A stretch of DNA of 64,000 nucleotides from Halorhabdus rudnickae (GTDB lineage: Archaea > Halobacteriota > Halobacteria > Halobacteriales > Haloarculaceae): contig NZ_CAAHFB010000001.1 of NCBI RefSeq assembly GCF_900880625.1, forward strand, positions 1,302,001 to 1,366,000. Reading direction: 5' to 3'. The notes below the pieces were generated by a model. It had not been told where the DNA came from. It did not search any database and saw only the letters and a program-made list of their open reading frames with translations. Made by a program: the position numbers and the translations under genes. Shown here piece after piece: positions 8,958 to 17,199 of this stretch; position 1 is the first letter of the stretch; each line of letters opens with the position of its first letter.

Positions 8958-9704
8958 TCAGAGCCGCTTTGTCACGGCCACGAGGTTGACAGCGAGCCCG
9001 ATCAGTATCAGCGCCGCACCGACGCCGAGGTTGCCGGTCGAACTCGACAGTATCGTCGCCGAACTTCCGGCAATCTCCGCGGCGGCGTTGGCGGTACCGC
9101 CGACCAGCAGCGCGGCACCGGCCAGCCCGAGCAAGAGGTTCCCGGTCGTGCCAAGATCAGAACCGTCGTCCTCGTAGTGGACGATCGCCGACGACACCGC
9201 CTCCTCGACCGTGTCGCCGATCGCTTCCTCGATGTCGCCGACCTGGTCGCCGACATAGTTCTGGAGGGTTCGCTCTGTGCGATCGAGCTCGTCAGCCCGC
9301 TCGGCAAGCGCCGCCTCCTGGTCGTCGATCCGCGCCTCGCGGTCGTCGAGTTCGTCTTCCCGCTGGGCGATGCGCTCCTCGCGAGCCTCCAGATCGTCGC
9401 GGTACTCCTCGAGCTCTGCCGCCCGTTCCGTGAGAGCCGCCTCGCGCTCGTCGAGTTGCGCCGCTCGCTCCTGGAGGTCGGCCGCACGCTTGTCCAACCC
9501 GAGTTCGCGCTGATCGAGACGGTCCTCGCGCTGCGTTAGTTCTGCGAGTGGGTCAGCCTCGGCGTCGGTCGCTCCCGTGTCGTCTTGGCCGGCGTCCGTT
9601 GGACTCTCGCTCGTCGCTCCGAGCCCGGCGCGTTCGAATCCGTCCTCCGCATCGTTCGCCCCGTTCCCCTCACCCTCGTCGGATTGATTCGTGTCATCAG
9701 TCAT
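8958..9704 (-). CDS. coiled-coil protein with two C-terminal membrane helices
   Basis: A 248-residue protein in three parts. Residues 1-50 are an acidic low-complexity head. Residues 50-145 form a highly regular coiled coil built on R-E-D/E-R-E heptads (QREDRLDQRELGLDKRAADL). Two membrane helices follow (about 188-207 LLLGLAGAALLVGGTANAAA and 225-245 LGVGAALILIGLAVNLVAVT). The rod would face the cytoplasm and could tether something to the membrane. No enzyme motif and no family is recognised. It stands alone between PAN and RNase R. Confidence 0.7.
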   Translation of the reverse strand: MTDDTNQSDEGEGNGANDAEDGFERAGLGATSESPTDAGQDDTGATDAEADPLAELTQREDRLDQRELGLDKRAADLQERAAQLDEREAALTERAAELEEYRDDLEAREERIAQREDELDDREARIDDQEAALAERADELDRTERTLQNYVGDQVGDIEEAIGDTVEEAVSSAIVHYEDDGSDLGTTGNLLLGLAGAALLVGGTANAAAEIAGSSATILSSSTGNLGVGAALILIGLAVNLVAVTKRL

Positions 9705-9880
9705 ATTACTTTGAGTGTCCAGTGGAATCGTTAAGAAACTTTCCGGAGAGTTGTCCGAGAAGCAGACGATGAGAATGGCAGTAATCTGGACGACAGTGGC
9801 GTGGGCTGTGTCGACCGGCGGGCCAGCGGTCCGAACGGGCTGTCGAAACGCCTACCTATCGGCTGACCCTACCGGAAGCC

Positions 9881-11191
9881 ATGACCGCCCAAGAGGAAGA
9901 GCAGGCCGCCGCGGGGACACCCGAGGGGCAAGGCCCCGTCGAGATCGACGAGGAACTGGCCCGTCACCTGGAGAACAAGCGCGAAGAGCTCTTCGAGAAG
10001 TTCGAGATCCCCGATGCCTTCCCGCCCGAGGTGCTGGAGGAGGCCGAGGAACGAACCGAAGACGTGAGAGCCGAAATCGAGAACGAGATCGACGAGCGAC
10101 GGGATCTCAGGGACCTCACTACCTGGACGACCGACCCGATCGACGCCCAGGACTTCGACGATGCCATCTCGATCGAACGCCGTGACGAGGAAATCGTGCT
10201 GTGGGTGCACATCGCCGACGTAACCCATTACGTCACCCCGGACACCGCGATGTGGAACAGCGCGGTCGAGCGGGCCAACACCGTCTATCTGCCGGGGTAC
10301 ACCGTCCACATGCTGCCGCCGACCCTCGCCGAGACAGTCTGTTCGCTGGTACCTAACGAAGACCGGTTGGCCCACACCGTCGAAATGCACCTCGATCCCG
10401 AGAATCTGGGTTACGAAGACATCGAGATATACAAGTCCGTGATCCGCAGCGATGCACGATTGACCTACACGGAGGCCGAACGGCTACTCGACGAGCCAGA
10501 GACAGCCCAAGACGTCCTCGAGGACCAGTCAGTCGACCTCGCGGAGAAGACCCAGCAAGTCTGGGAACTGGCCGATCAGATGCACGACCAACGCAAAGAA
10601 GACGGCTCACTCGTATTGAATCCCCGACGGGATCGTGCCCACACGATCATCGAAGAGTGCATGCTCAAGGCCAACAAGGCCGTCACGCACGTCCTGATGT
10701 GGGATCGGGGCCTCGAGGCGATGTACCGCGTTCACCCCCAGCCCAGTCCGGACGAGTGGAGCGAAGCCCTCCAGGAGATCCAGGACTTGGACGGCGTCTC
10801 GATCCCCGGCGAAGCCTGGGACGACCCCCGGAAGGCCGTCAACGCCACCCTCGAAGACGCACCCAAGCGCCAGCTGGACAAGATCCAGTGGGCCGTGATG
10901 AAAGTGATGCCCCGCGCAAAGTACATGAACGACCCCTTCGGTGGCCACCACGCGCTGAACTTCGAGATCTACGGCCACTTCACCTCGCCCATCCGCCGAC
11001 TCTCCGATCTCATCAACCACTGGATCGTCCACACCAACGACGTGCCCGAGGACCTCGTGGCGCTGTGTGATCGTGCCAGCGACAAACAGCAGGACGCCGA
11101 ACAGTGCGAACGCGAGTACAAGGGTTTCCTCGAGGAGGTGGGTCTCGACCCCGCGGCAGTAAACAACCGCGGGATCGAAGTCGTCGACTGA
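9881..11191 (+). CDS. rnr: RNase R / RNB-domain exoribonuclease
   Basis: A 436-residue 3'-5' exoribonuclease of the RNB (RNase II/R) superfamily. The active-site segment TTDPIDAQDFDDAIS holds the magnesium-binding aspartates, and the C-terminal signature HFTSPIRRLSDLINHW is complete. Unlike bacterial RNase R it lacks S1 and cold-shock domains, as in the compact haloarchaeal form. Haloarchaea without an exosome depend on this enzyme for RNA turnover. It is monocistronic, followed by an AT-rich gap. Confidence 0.9.
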   Translation: MTAQEEEQAAAGTPEGQGPVEIDEELARHLENKREELFEKFEIPDAFPPEVLEEAEERTEDVRAEIENEIDERRDLRDLTTWTTDPIDAQDFDDAISIERRDEEIVLWVHIADVTHYVTPDTAMWNSAVERANTVYLPGYTVHMLPPTLAETVCSLVPNEDRLAHTVEMHLDPENLGYEDIEIYKSVIRSDARLTYTEAERLLDEPETAQDVLEDQSVDLAEKTQQVWELADQMHDQRKEDGSLVLNPRRDRAHTIIEECMLKANKAVTHVLMWDRGLEAMYRVHPQPSPDEWSEALQEIQDLDGVSIPGEAWDDPRKAVNATLEDAPKRQLDKIQWAVMKVMPRAKYMNDPFGGHHALNFEIYGHFTSPIRRLSDLINHWIVHTNDVPEDLVALCDRASDKQQDAEQCEREYKGFLEEVGLDPAAVNNRGIEVVD

Positions 11192-11537
11192 AACGAGCCC
11201 GAACGCTGCGTGTTCTTCTGACGAGCGACCGGTGGCGAGAGGACCCCCGAGCGGGGAGAGCCGAGTCGAGTTCTCGGGAACGCCCTGCTCCGGTGTGTCG
11301 CCGATGGGGCGCTTGAGAGCTGCCACGAGCGCTTTGAAGTGATGGCGGCGAAACATGATGGGCGAGTACTGCTAGGTCATCACTCGATCTCGAAACGTAT
11401 GCATATTATTCAAATATATTTCTGTACCATCGATGTGGCCAGCAGCGAACGTGGAGAATTATTTCGAGTGTGTTTGTACGAAGTCTTACAGAATTTTTTT
11501 GAAGGTACAACGAGCACAGACACACGAGGTGAGAACA
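11192..11537. other. intergenic region with AT-rich promoter stretch
   Basis: No gene is supported in the first 200 bases after RNase R. From about 11395 the GC content falls sharply (TATTATTCAAATATATTT at 11403-11420, and GAATTTTTTTGAAGG near 11491-11505). These look like promoter elements for the small membrane gene that follows, with GAGGTGAG just ahead of its GTG start. Confidence 0.5.
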
Positions 11538-11777
11538 GTGGCTACAACAGATCGTTCCTGGACTGAGATCGGGGGACAAACACCGACGGTTTCGTCGACC
11601 ACCAGGTACGATTTGTATCTGCTCGCTATTCCCCTCTTGTTCGTCAGTGCCGTCGTGGTTGGATTTCTCACACCCGTCTCCATGCAGGGGAGCATCTTCG
11701 GCGCATCGCTGCTCGGCGTTGCGATCCTGGTCGACAGCCTGTTCGTCAATCCGCCAGACGTCGGCGACTCTCGGTGA
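11538..11777 (+). CDS. small two-helix membrane protein
   Basis: A 79-residue protein with two hydrophobic segments (LYLLAIPLLFVSAVVVGFLTP and GSIFGASLLGVAILVDSLFV). I prefer the GTG at 11538 because GAGGTGAG lies a few bases upstream; a longer frame from 11433 would add a Cys-rich stretch unlike haloarchaeal protein. Small proteins of this layout are widespread in haloarchaea with no known role. It precedes the phytoene synthase gene by 260 bp. Confidence 0.6.
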   Translation: MATTDRSWTEIGGQTPTVSSTTRYDLYLLAIPLLFVSAVVVGFLTPVSMQGSIFGASLLGVAILVDSLFVNPPDVGDSR

Positions 11778-11902
11778 CGGCCAACGTCTAGAGACGGTAC
11801 GGAGTGTGACGTCGTTCAGTCACGTATCAGTGACACTCGCCGACGTCGAAGTGGCGGGCGAAGGTACCCCACAGTAGGGCAAGATGACAAGACATCCCCC
11901 AA

Positions 11903-11934
11903 GTACCCAACTGATTGGGTACGCCCCTTATTTT
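11903..11934 (+). promoter_or_regulatory. palindromic upstream element plus TATA-like box for crtB
   Basis: A perfect inverted repeat GTACCCAA-CTGA-TTGGGTAC (11903-11922) is followed eight bases after its core by TTATTTT (11928-11934). The core ACCCAACTGATTGGG (11905-11919) agrees, at the positions I remember as conserved, with the upstream activating sequence of the Halobacterium Bat regulon, whose targets include bop and crtB. Here it stands upstream of crtB. The consensus is from memory; the palindrome itself is plain in the sequence. Confidence 0.6.
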
Positions 11935-12039
11935 GGTTGTTCACTAACGGTAGCCAAAGCAGGGGCAAAGCAAAATCAGGACTGTCGGTACCCTTACAAA
12001 CGACGGACGCTAATCACCTCCCTGCCACGATAAATCTCG

Positions 12040-13017
12040 ATGTCACAAGAACCCATCACAACCAGTAAATCGATCCACCGGCGGGCAGGCACGACGTTCT
12101 ACGTCGCGACGAGAGTCCTCCCCGAACGCGTCCGGGAAGCGACGTACGTCCTGTACGCGTTCTTCCGGATCGCCGACGAAGTGGTCGATCGCCCCGATCC
12201 GCCACCCGTCGATCGACAGCGGGCGAAACTCGAGGCGATCCGGAGCGCTGCCAAAGGAGAGAACTTCGATGAAACGGTCTTGTCGGCTGAAGACCGGGCA
12301 GTGCTGGAGGGGTTCCGTTCGCTTTCCAGGACGGAATCGTTCGATCCGGCCGAGATCGACATCTTTGTCGACGCGATGGCCCAGGACATCGAACGGACGC
12401 GCTACGAGACTCACGAGGAGTTAGTCGAGTACATGCGCGGGTCCGCGGCGGCCGTCGGGAACATGATGCTGACCGTCATGGATCCCGACGAGCGCGAGCG
12501 TGCCGAGCCACACGCGACGTCGCTGGCCGAGGCCTTCCAGCTGACGAACTTCATCCGGGACGTCCGCGAGGACATCCGGGACTACGATCGCGTCTATCTC
12601 CCGACCGAGACGCTGGATCGATTCGGCATCACCGAGGACACACTCCGTCGCGGTGAGACGACCGAGGACGTAGCAGCGGCGATCCGGACCGAACTGCAGC
12701 GGACGGAAGCGTTGTATCGCCACGGTGTCGCCGGGATCCGGTATCTCCCGACGGACTGTCAGTTCGCTGTATTGCTGTCGGCTGTTCTCTATGCGGAGCA
12801 CCACCGCCGGATCAGGGCTGTCGAGTACGATGTCCTCGAGGCAGATACGTCGCTGTCGATGGCACGGCGCCTGTGGCTGGTTCCCAAGACGTACTACCAC
12901 TGGCGGCGGACCCGTGACCCGGAAGCAGCGTTTTACGCGGCGAGTGCGATCACGGAAGGCGAGGCGGAACCGGAGCACAAGCGGGCCTTCGGTGTCCCAG
13001 CCGAACAAATCGCCTGA
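12040..13017 (+). CDS. crtB: phytoene synthase
   Basis: A 325-residue squalene/phytoene synthase that condenses two geranylgeranyl diphosphates into phytoene, the first step to bacterioruberin and retinal precursors. Both aspartate-rich magnesium-binding regions are visible: FFRIADEVVDRPD (about residues 41-53) and TNFIRDVREDIRDYDRVYLP (about 171-190). The start ATG follows a leader of roughly 80 bases if the TATA-like box at 11928 is used. The upstream palindrome suggests Bat-like light/oxygen control. No other carotenoid gene lies nearby. Confidence 0.93.
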   Translation: MSQEPITTSKSIHRRAGTTFYVATRVLPERVREATYVLYAFFRIADEVVDRPDPPPVDRQRAKLEAIRSAAKGENFDETVLSAEDRAVLEGFRSLSRTESFDPAEIDIFVDAMAQDIERTRYETHEELVEYMRGSAAAVGNMMLTVMDPDERERAEPHATSLAEAFQLTNFIRDVREDIRDYDRVYLPTETLDRFGITEDTLRRGETTEDVAAAIRTELQRTEALYRHGVAGIRYLPTDCQFAVLLSAVLYAEHHRRIRAVEYDVLEADTSLSMARRLWLVPKTYYHWRRTRDPEAAFYAASAITEGEAEPEHKRAFGVPAEQIA

Positions 13018-13097
13018 AGCCACGGTCGAACGCTCCGGGCGTTCTCGGCACTGCGTCTGACGTAAAACCTATACCCGTTCCGACCGCTCAAACGCGT

Positions 13098-13457
13098 ATG
13101 GGATTGATGAGCAAGATTCTGAGCGGTACAGGGTCCTCTCGGCGGACCGAGGACTACGTGGAACTCGACGCCGACGACGTCAATCTGGCCGCCGAGAAAG
13201 CAAAGACACAGGTCCGGATTGCGAGAATCGGGGAGAAACAGGATGTCATCGAGATCAAAGACGCCGTGTACGACGGCGACGTGGTCGTCGCCGATATCAC
13301 GCGTCACACCACCAAAGATCGGGAGATGGAACACATCAGCGACGAACTCAAACAGGTGGCCAACGAGGTCGGCGGAGACATCGTCCAGAAGGACGACGAC
13401 CAGTTGATTATCACGCCCTCCGGCGTCGCCATCAGTCGCGAACGGCTCGGGCAGTAA
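13098..13457 (+). CDS. sepF: cell division protein SepF
   Basis: Archaeal SepF, the membrane anchor for FtsZ at the division site; 119 residues. It has a short amphipathic N-terminus (MGLMSKILSGTG), a linker with YVELDADD, and the compact SepF core (VRIARIGEKQDVIEIKDAVYDGDVVVADI to the GGDIVQKDDDQLIITPSGV end). Conserved glycines and the final I-T-P are retained. It is a single gene, convergent with the DUF5611 gene. Confidence 0.9.
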   Translation: MGLMSKILSGTGSSRRTEDYVELDADDVNLAAEKAKTQVRIARIGEKQDVIEIKDAVYDGDVVVADITRHTTKDREMEHISDELKQVANEVGGDIVQKDDDQLIITPSGVAISRERLGQ

Positions 13458-13475
13458 TCGAAAGCCAGGGAGGCG

Positions 13476-13871
13476 TCAGGCGACGTCGTCTGGTGCGTCG
13501 GGATCGTCTTCGACCGATCGTTTCATCGAATCGCGGCGGGCTTTGGCGTCCCGGCCGGTCGCTTCCTCGAGAAAGTCATTTTTGATCGAGACGGCGTCCT
13601 CGGCGGCCTCGACGTCTCCCTCGGCGATGACCTCCTCGGCTGGGCGTTCCTCGATGTCGAGCGCGAGTTTGTCTTTCTTGCCGTCGTAGGGCACGGTACC
13701 GACGGTGACGCGCTTGAAGACGGGATTGGTCGGGTCCTCGATTATGAACAGTTCGGTATGCTCGTAGGGCTCGGTCCCGGTGATCGGGCCGAAGTAGTCC
13801 TCGACAGTGGCCTCCATGTCGGGGATCCGTTCCTCGAGATATTCGCCGCGACGCATCTTGTACTCGCGCAT
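13476..13871 (-). CDS. DUF5611 family protein
   Basis: A 131-residue soluble haloarchaeal protein of unknown function. It begins MREYKMRRGEYLEERIPDME and contains an ELFIIEDPTNPVFKRVTVGTVPYDGKKDKLAL core that looks like a compact alpha/beta domain; the last 40 residues are an acidic charged tail. No catalytic motif is visible. It follows the zinc-ribbon gene on the same strand after 48 bp and may share its transcript. Confidence 0.75.
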   Translation of the reverse strand: MREYKMRRGEYLEERIPDMEATVEDYFGPITGTEPYEHTELFIIEDPTNPVFKRVTVGTVPYDGKKDKLALDIEERPAEEVIAEGDVEAAEDAVSIKNDFLEEATGRDAKARRDSMKRSVEDDPDAPDDVA

Positions 13872-13919
13872 GGCCAGCCGTTCGTGAAGGGTAGGTTTAC
13901 CCTTTTCGCGTCGGCTTCG

Positions 13920-14795
13920 TCACCCGGATTCGTGGCGGAGCGTTCCCTGGTGACACTCCGGACAAAAATCCCCCTCCCGAAGCGACGACGACTCGACCGG
14001 CGTCGTGAACTCACACTCCGGACAGCGGAACTGCCCGTCTGGCACTGTCACCGTACCGTCGGGCCGTTCGGCGTCCAGGTCCGGATCGGCCTTCGACCAG
14101 ACTTCCGAGTCCTCGGCTCGTCCTACCGGGGAATGTTCGTCGGTCGTCGCTCCCTCAGCGGTCTCCCCGGTCCGTGCAGAGTCATCGACTATCTCGCCGG
14201 TTGATTCACCCGAATCGTCGTCGGGAATCCGTTCGGTCCCGCCCGCCGACTCCGGACCGTGCCCCCGTTCGGATGGGCCCGTCTCCTCGGGCCATTCGCC
14301 GGGTTCACGGTCTGGCTCGTCGTCATCATCGAGAATGATGCCGTCGTCTTCGGAGGGGGGCGGGATCTCCTCATCGCTTGCCATGTCGAGACCCGTTCCT
14401 GCATCCTCGACGCTTCCGGCGTCTGAGCCGGTGGTTACGTTGTCGGATTCGCCCGACTCGGTCGGCGATACCGACCCCCCGGCTTCAGCGTCGACGATCT
14501 CGGTGCCGACTGACGCCTCGGTCGTCGGTCCGCCCGCGGCTTCGTTCGTCTCCTCGTCCCCGCCTGACGGATCACTCCCATCCCCGCCATTCCCGGCGGC
14601 CGATACCTCTTCGGGAGTCTCGATGGTCGTCACTTCCTTGTTCTGGGAGATGACGCGGGTCTCTCCACAGCGCTTGCAGGTCTCGACCTCACGGATCGTG
14701 ATGACGACCTCGCTCCCCTGTTCCTCGCGGTCGCGTTCGACGGCCGTCTCGCCGTACGCGTGGCCGAACAGCGAACACTTGATACCCATTGCCAT
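13920..14795 (-). CDS. protein with zinc motifs at both ends and a long acidic linker
   Basis: A 291-residue haloarchaeal protein. The N-terminal domain (residues 1-60) contains IKCSLFGHAYGE and CKRCGETR, similar to zinc-ribbon DUF7093 proteins. A C-terminal ribbon holds FRCPECEFTTPVE and FCPECHQGTLRHESG. About 180 residues of Gly/Ser/Thr/Glu/Asp low-complexity sequence join them, likely disordered in salt. Binding to nucleic acid or protein is a guess. The MGIKC methionine two codons downstream is an equally good start. It is divergent from the DUF6432 gene with AGATATAAG between them. Confidence 0.7.
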   Translation of the reverse strand: MAMGIKCSLFGHAYGETAVERDREEQGSEVVITIREVETCKRCGETRVISQNKEVTTIETPEEVSAAGNGGDGSDPSGGDEETNEAAGGPTTEASVGTEIVDAEAGGSVSPTESGESDNVTTGSDAGSVEDAGTGLDMASDEEIPPPSEDDGIILDDDDEPDREPGEWPEETGPSERGHGPESAGGTERIPDDDSGESTGEIVDDSARTGETAEGATTDEHSPVGRAEDSEVWSKADPDLDAERPDGTVTVPDGQFRCPECEFTTPVESSSLREGDFCPECHQGTLRHESG

Positions 14796-14889
14796 GAAGT
14801 CGCCCCCTCCAAGATATAAGCGTACTGTTTGGGAGAGTCAGCCGGTGCCCGGGGACAAGCGTAAGAGCCAGCCAATCGAAAGCGGAGGC

Positions 14890-15183
14890 ATGCAAGTCAA
14901 GCCGGAGTACCGCGATCGGGACGAAGCCGAGATGGCGGTGCTTGACGCCCTCGCGGAACGGGCCGAAGAGGGGATGACGGTCTTCGAGATCCGCTCGCGA
15001 GCCGACATCGACATCGACCGGCTAGAAACCGCACTGGCTGATCTCAAAGCCGAGGACCTCATCGAAGTCACAGAACGCGAGGAGCGGACGATCATCCGTC
15101 CCGACGAGACCGTGATCGGTCCGGAAACGGACGATAGCCCGGACTCACTGGTAGAGCAAATGCGCGAGAGGTTCCCGTTCTGA
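14890..15183 (+). CDS. winged-helix protein (DUF6432-like)
   Basis: A 97-residue predicted winged-helix regulator: a helix-turn-helix (AVLDALAERAEEGMTVFEIRSRADIDIDRLETALADL) followed by a wing strand (LIEVTEREERTIIRPDE) and a short ERFPF C-terminus that I associate with haloarchaeal DUF6432 proteins. The start is the ATG at 14890; the longer frame upstream is antisense to the zinc-motif gene. Its stop codon abuts that of the convergent membrane gene. Targets unknown. Confidence 0.75.
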   Translation: MQVKPEYRDRDEAEMAVLDALAERAEEGMTVFEIRSRADIDIDRLETALADLKAEDLIEVTEREERTIIRPDETVIGPETDDSPDSLVEQMRERFPF

Positions 15184-15546
15184 TTACAACGCCATGGCGA
15201 CGACAGCGAGGTTCTGGACGACCACGACTGTTCCCGCCGCGATCACGCCCAGAAACCAGAGTCGCCACCCGGGCACCGTCTCGACCACGTCCCGACAGGC
15301 TACCAGCACGACGCCGACGTACAGCGCCACGGCCCCTTTGAGGACGATCACGAGCAGCGGCTCGTGAGTCAACAGCGTCCGGATCCATGGATTGATCTCC
15401 GCCGCGGCCGATCCGGTAGCCGTCATCGCGACCACTGTCGAAAGTGTGTCGGCGAACCCCCAGACGATGACCAACGAAAAGACTAACTCGACGTACCCGG
15501 GCATCTCACGGCTGACGGGCCACTCGCGGGTCGCGAATTGGGGCAT
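15184..15546 (-). CDS. small membrane protein, DUF5658-like
   Basis: A 120-residue protein with three to four membrane helices (VELVFSLVIVWGFADTLSTVVA, LLVIVLKGAVALYVGVVLVA, WLWFLGVIAAGTVVVVQ). The conserved D-T in the first helix and E-I-N-P-W before the second resemble DUF5658 membrane proteins, whose role is unknown. An internal ATG at 15504 (MPGYVEL) is an alternative start and removes a non-helical lead. Confidence 0.65.
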   Translation of the reverse strand: MPQFATREWPVSREMPGYVELVFSLVIVWGFADTLSTVVAMTATGSAAAEINPWIRTLLTHEPLLVIVLKGAVALYVGVVLVACRDVVETVPGWRLWFLGVIAAGTVVVVQNLAVVAMAL

Positions 15547-15646
15547 CTATATCTCAGCTTCGATAGGATAGCGCAAAAGACCATGGTTCTGAGTATCGAG
15601 GATGATAACAAGAGAATGACGAGTTCGGACCGGACCGTGTCTCAAA

Positions 15647-16462
15647 TCACTCCGGAAGGGTGCATTCGCCCGCGTAGTTCGCTTCGGTCACGGCGTCGAT
15701 GGCGGGCTGGTCGCCACAGATCGGACAGTCCGGACGCGCCCGGAGCGGGACGGACTCGAAATCGACGGTTCGGGCGTCGTAATGCAGCACCCGGCCGGTG
15801 AGGGCGTCGCCGACGCCGACGAGATGTTTGAGGACCTCGGTCGCCTGGATGGTCCCGATCGTGCCCGGAAGGACGCCCAGAACGCCGGCGGTCGCACAGT
15901 CAGGGATCGCCCCTTCCGGCGGGGCTTCCGGGAACAGACACCGATAGCAAGGACCCGACCCGTCGAAGGTGGCTACCTGTCCCTCGAAGCGATAGACAGC
16001 GCCGTGGACGAACGGCGTCCCGGCGAGCGTACAGGCGTCGTTGACGAGAAAGCGCGCCGGGAAGTTGTCCGTCGCGTCGACGACGACGTCGTACTCGGCG
16101 ATCAGCGACGCGGCGTTATCGGGCGTCAGATCGGTTTCGTAGGTCTCGACGGAGACATTGGGATCGAGATCGGCGACGAACTCGGCGGCGCTGTCGACCT
16201 TCGGACGCCCGATATCGTCGGTCCCGTGGATCACCTGGCGCTGGAGGTTCGACCGTTCGACGCTGTCCCCATCGACGAGGCCGAGTCGACCGACGCCGGC
16301 CCCAGCGAGGTACTGGGCGACCGGCGATCCCAGGCCGCCGACGCCGACGATCAGGACCGACGCGTCCAGCAAGGCACCCTGTCCGTCGGGGCCGACGGCA
16401 TCGAGGACAACCTGTCGGGAGTACCGATCGAGTTGCTCCGGATCGAGTTCCGGCAGTGACAT
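15647..16462 (-). CDS. ubaA: E1-like SAMP-activating / MoeB-ThiF protein
   Basis: A 271-residue E1-like enzyme that adenylates the C-terminal Gly-Gly of small beta-grasp proteins; haloarchaeal UbaA serves SAMP conjugation, tRNA thiolation and molybdopterin synthesis. The Rossmann loop GVGGLGSP is at residues 40-47, the ATP motif RSNLQRQ at about 70-76, and the catalytic cysteine at 189 in IPDCATAGVLG. Two C-x2-C pairs (CYRC near 172 and CPIC near 247) bind zinc. The length matches the Haloferax protein. It is monocistronic and divergent from the Yip1-like gene. Confidence 0.92.
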   Translation of the reverse strand: MSLPELDPEQLDRYSRQVVLDAVGPDGQGALLDASVLIVGVGGLGSPVAQYLAGAGVGRLGLVDGDSVERSNLQRQVIHGTDDIGRPKVDSAAEFVADLDPNVSVETYETDLTPDNAASLIAEYDVVVDATDNFPARFLVNDACTLAGTPFVHGAVYRFEGQVATFDGSGPCYRCLFPEAPPEGAIPDCATAGVLGVLPGTIGTIQATEVLKHLVGVGDALTGRVLHYDARTVDFESVPLRARPDCPICGDQPAIDAVTEANYAGECTLPE

Positions 16463-16549
16463 AGCGGACGTTTCGGATCGATCGGGAATAAGCGACGCGT
16501 TCGGAACACCGAAATGTTTACTGAGATGCTACTGACAGATGACAACACA

Positions 16550-17152
16550 ATGCCGAAGACCCCCCTGCTAAATCCCCGCGAGTACTACCAGCGGGTCGAG
16601 CGGCCCTCCCTTCCGTTCGCATCAGGAATTGTCCTTCTAGAGGCACTCGCCCTGTCGGCACTCCTCTGGGTATTCATGAATCGCCTCTTCGACCGGATCG
16701 ACATCTCGCCGGCAACACGGTCAGAGGTCAGCGGCACGGTCAGCGACGCGGTCTTCGGAATCGCGATCGGCGTCGTCGTCGGGTGGCTCCTCCTCGCGGC
16801 CGTCCTCCACGTGTTCGTCTGGTTCGCTGACGGCGATGGCGGATTCGGAACGACGTTGGCAGTCGTCGGCGAATCCGAACTCGTCACCATCGTCTTTCTT
16901 CCGCTAACAGGGATCGGACTGTTCGCAGTGCTAGGAGACGTGCCTGCCGATCCGGCGGCCGCCGCGGGATTCCTCGAAAACTCGACGACGACTGCATCGC
17001 CGCTTACCCTGCTGACGAGTTTCGTCACGTTCGTCTGGCAAGCGGTGATCCAGGGCGTCGGTCTCGCCGTCGCCCACGATATCCCCGTCGGGAAGATGCT
17101 AACGCTGACGGTCGTCGTCGGACTACTCGGGTTTCTCTTCAACCTGGCGTAG
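16550..17152 (+). CDS. Yip1-like membrane protein
   Basis: A 200-residue integral membrane protein with five hydrophobic segments and the N-terminal N-P-R-E-Y-Y-Q-R-V pattern typical of haloarchaeal Yip1-domain proteins, whose function is unknown. I chose the ATG at 16550 (MPKTPLLNPREYY) because family members start there; an in-frame ATG at 16514 would add 12 residues and sits about 27 bp after GAATAAG, so it remains possible. It converges with the carboxypeptidase gene. Confidence 0.7.
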   Translation: MPKTPLLNPREYYQRVERPSLPFASGIVLLEALALSALLWVFMNRLFDRIDISPATRSEVSGTVSDAVFGIAIGVVVGWLLLAAVLHVFVWFADGDGGFGTTLAVVGESELVTIVFLPLTGIGLFAVLGDVPADPAAAAGFLENSTTTASPLTLLTSFVTFVWQAVIQGVGLAVAHDIPVGKMLTLTVVVGLLGFLFNLA

Positions 17153-17199
17153 CTGCTCGGCCACACGGAAACGAAGGGCAGAGCGTAGCGACGCCGGCC

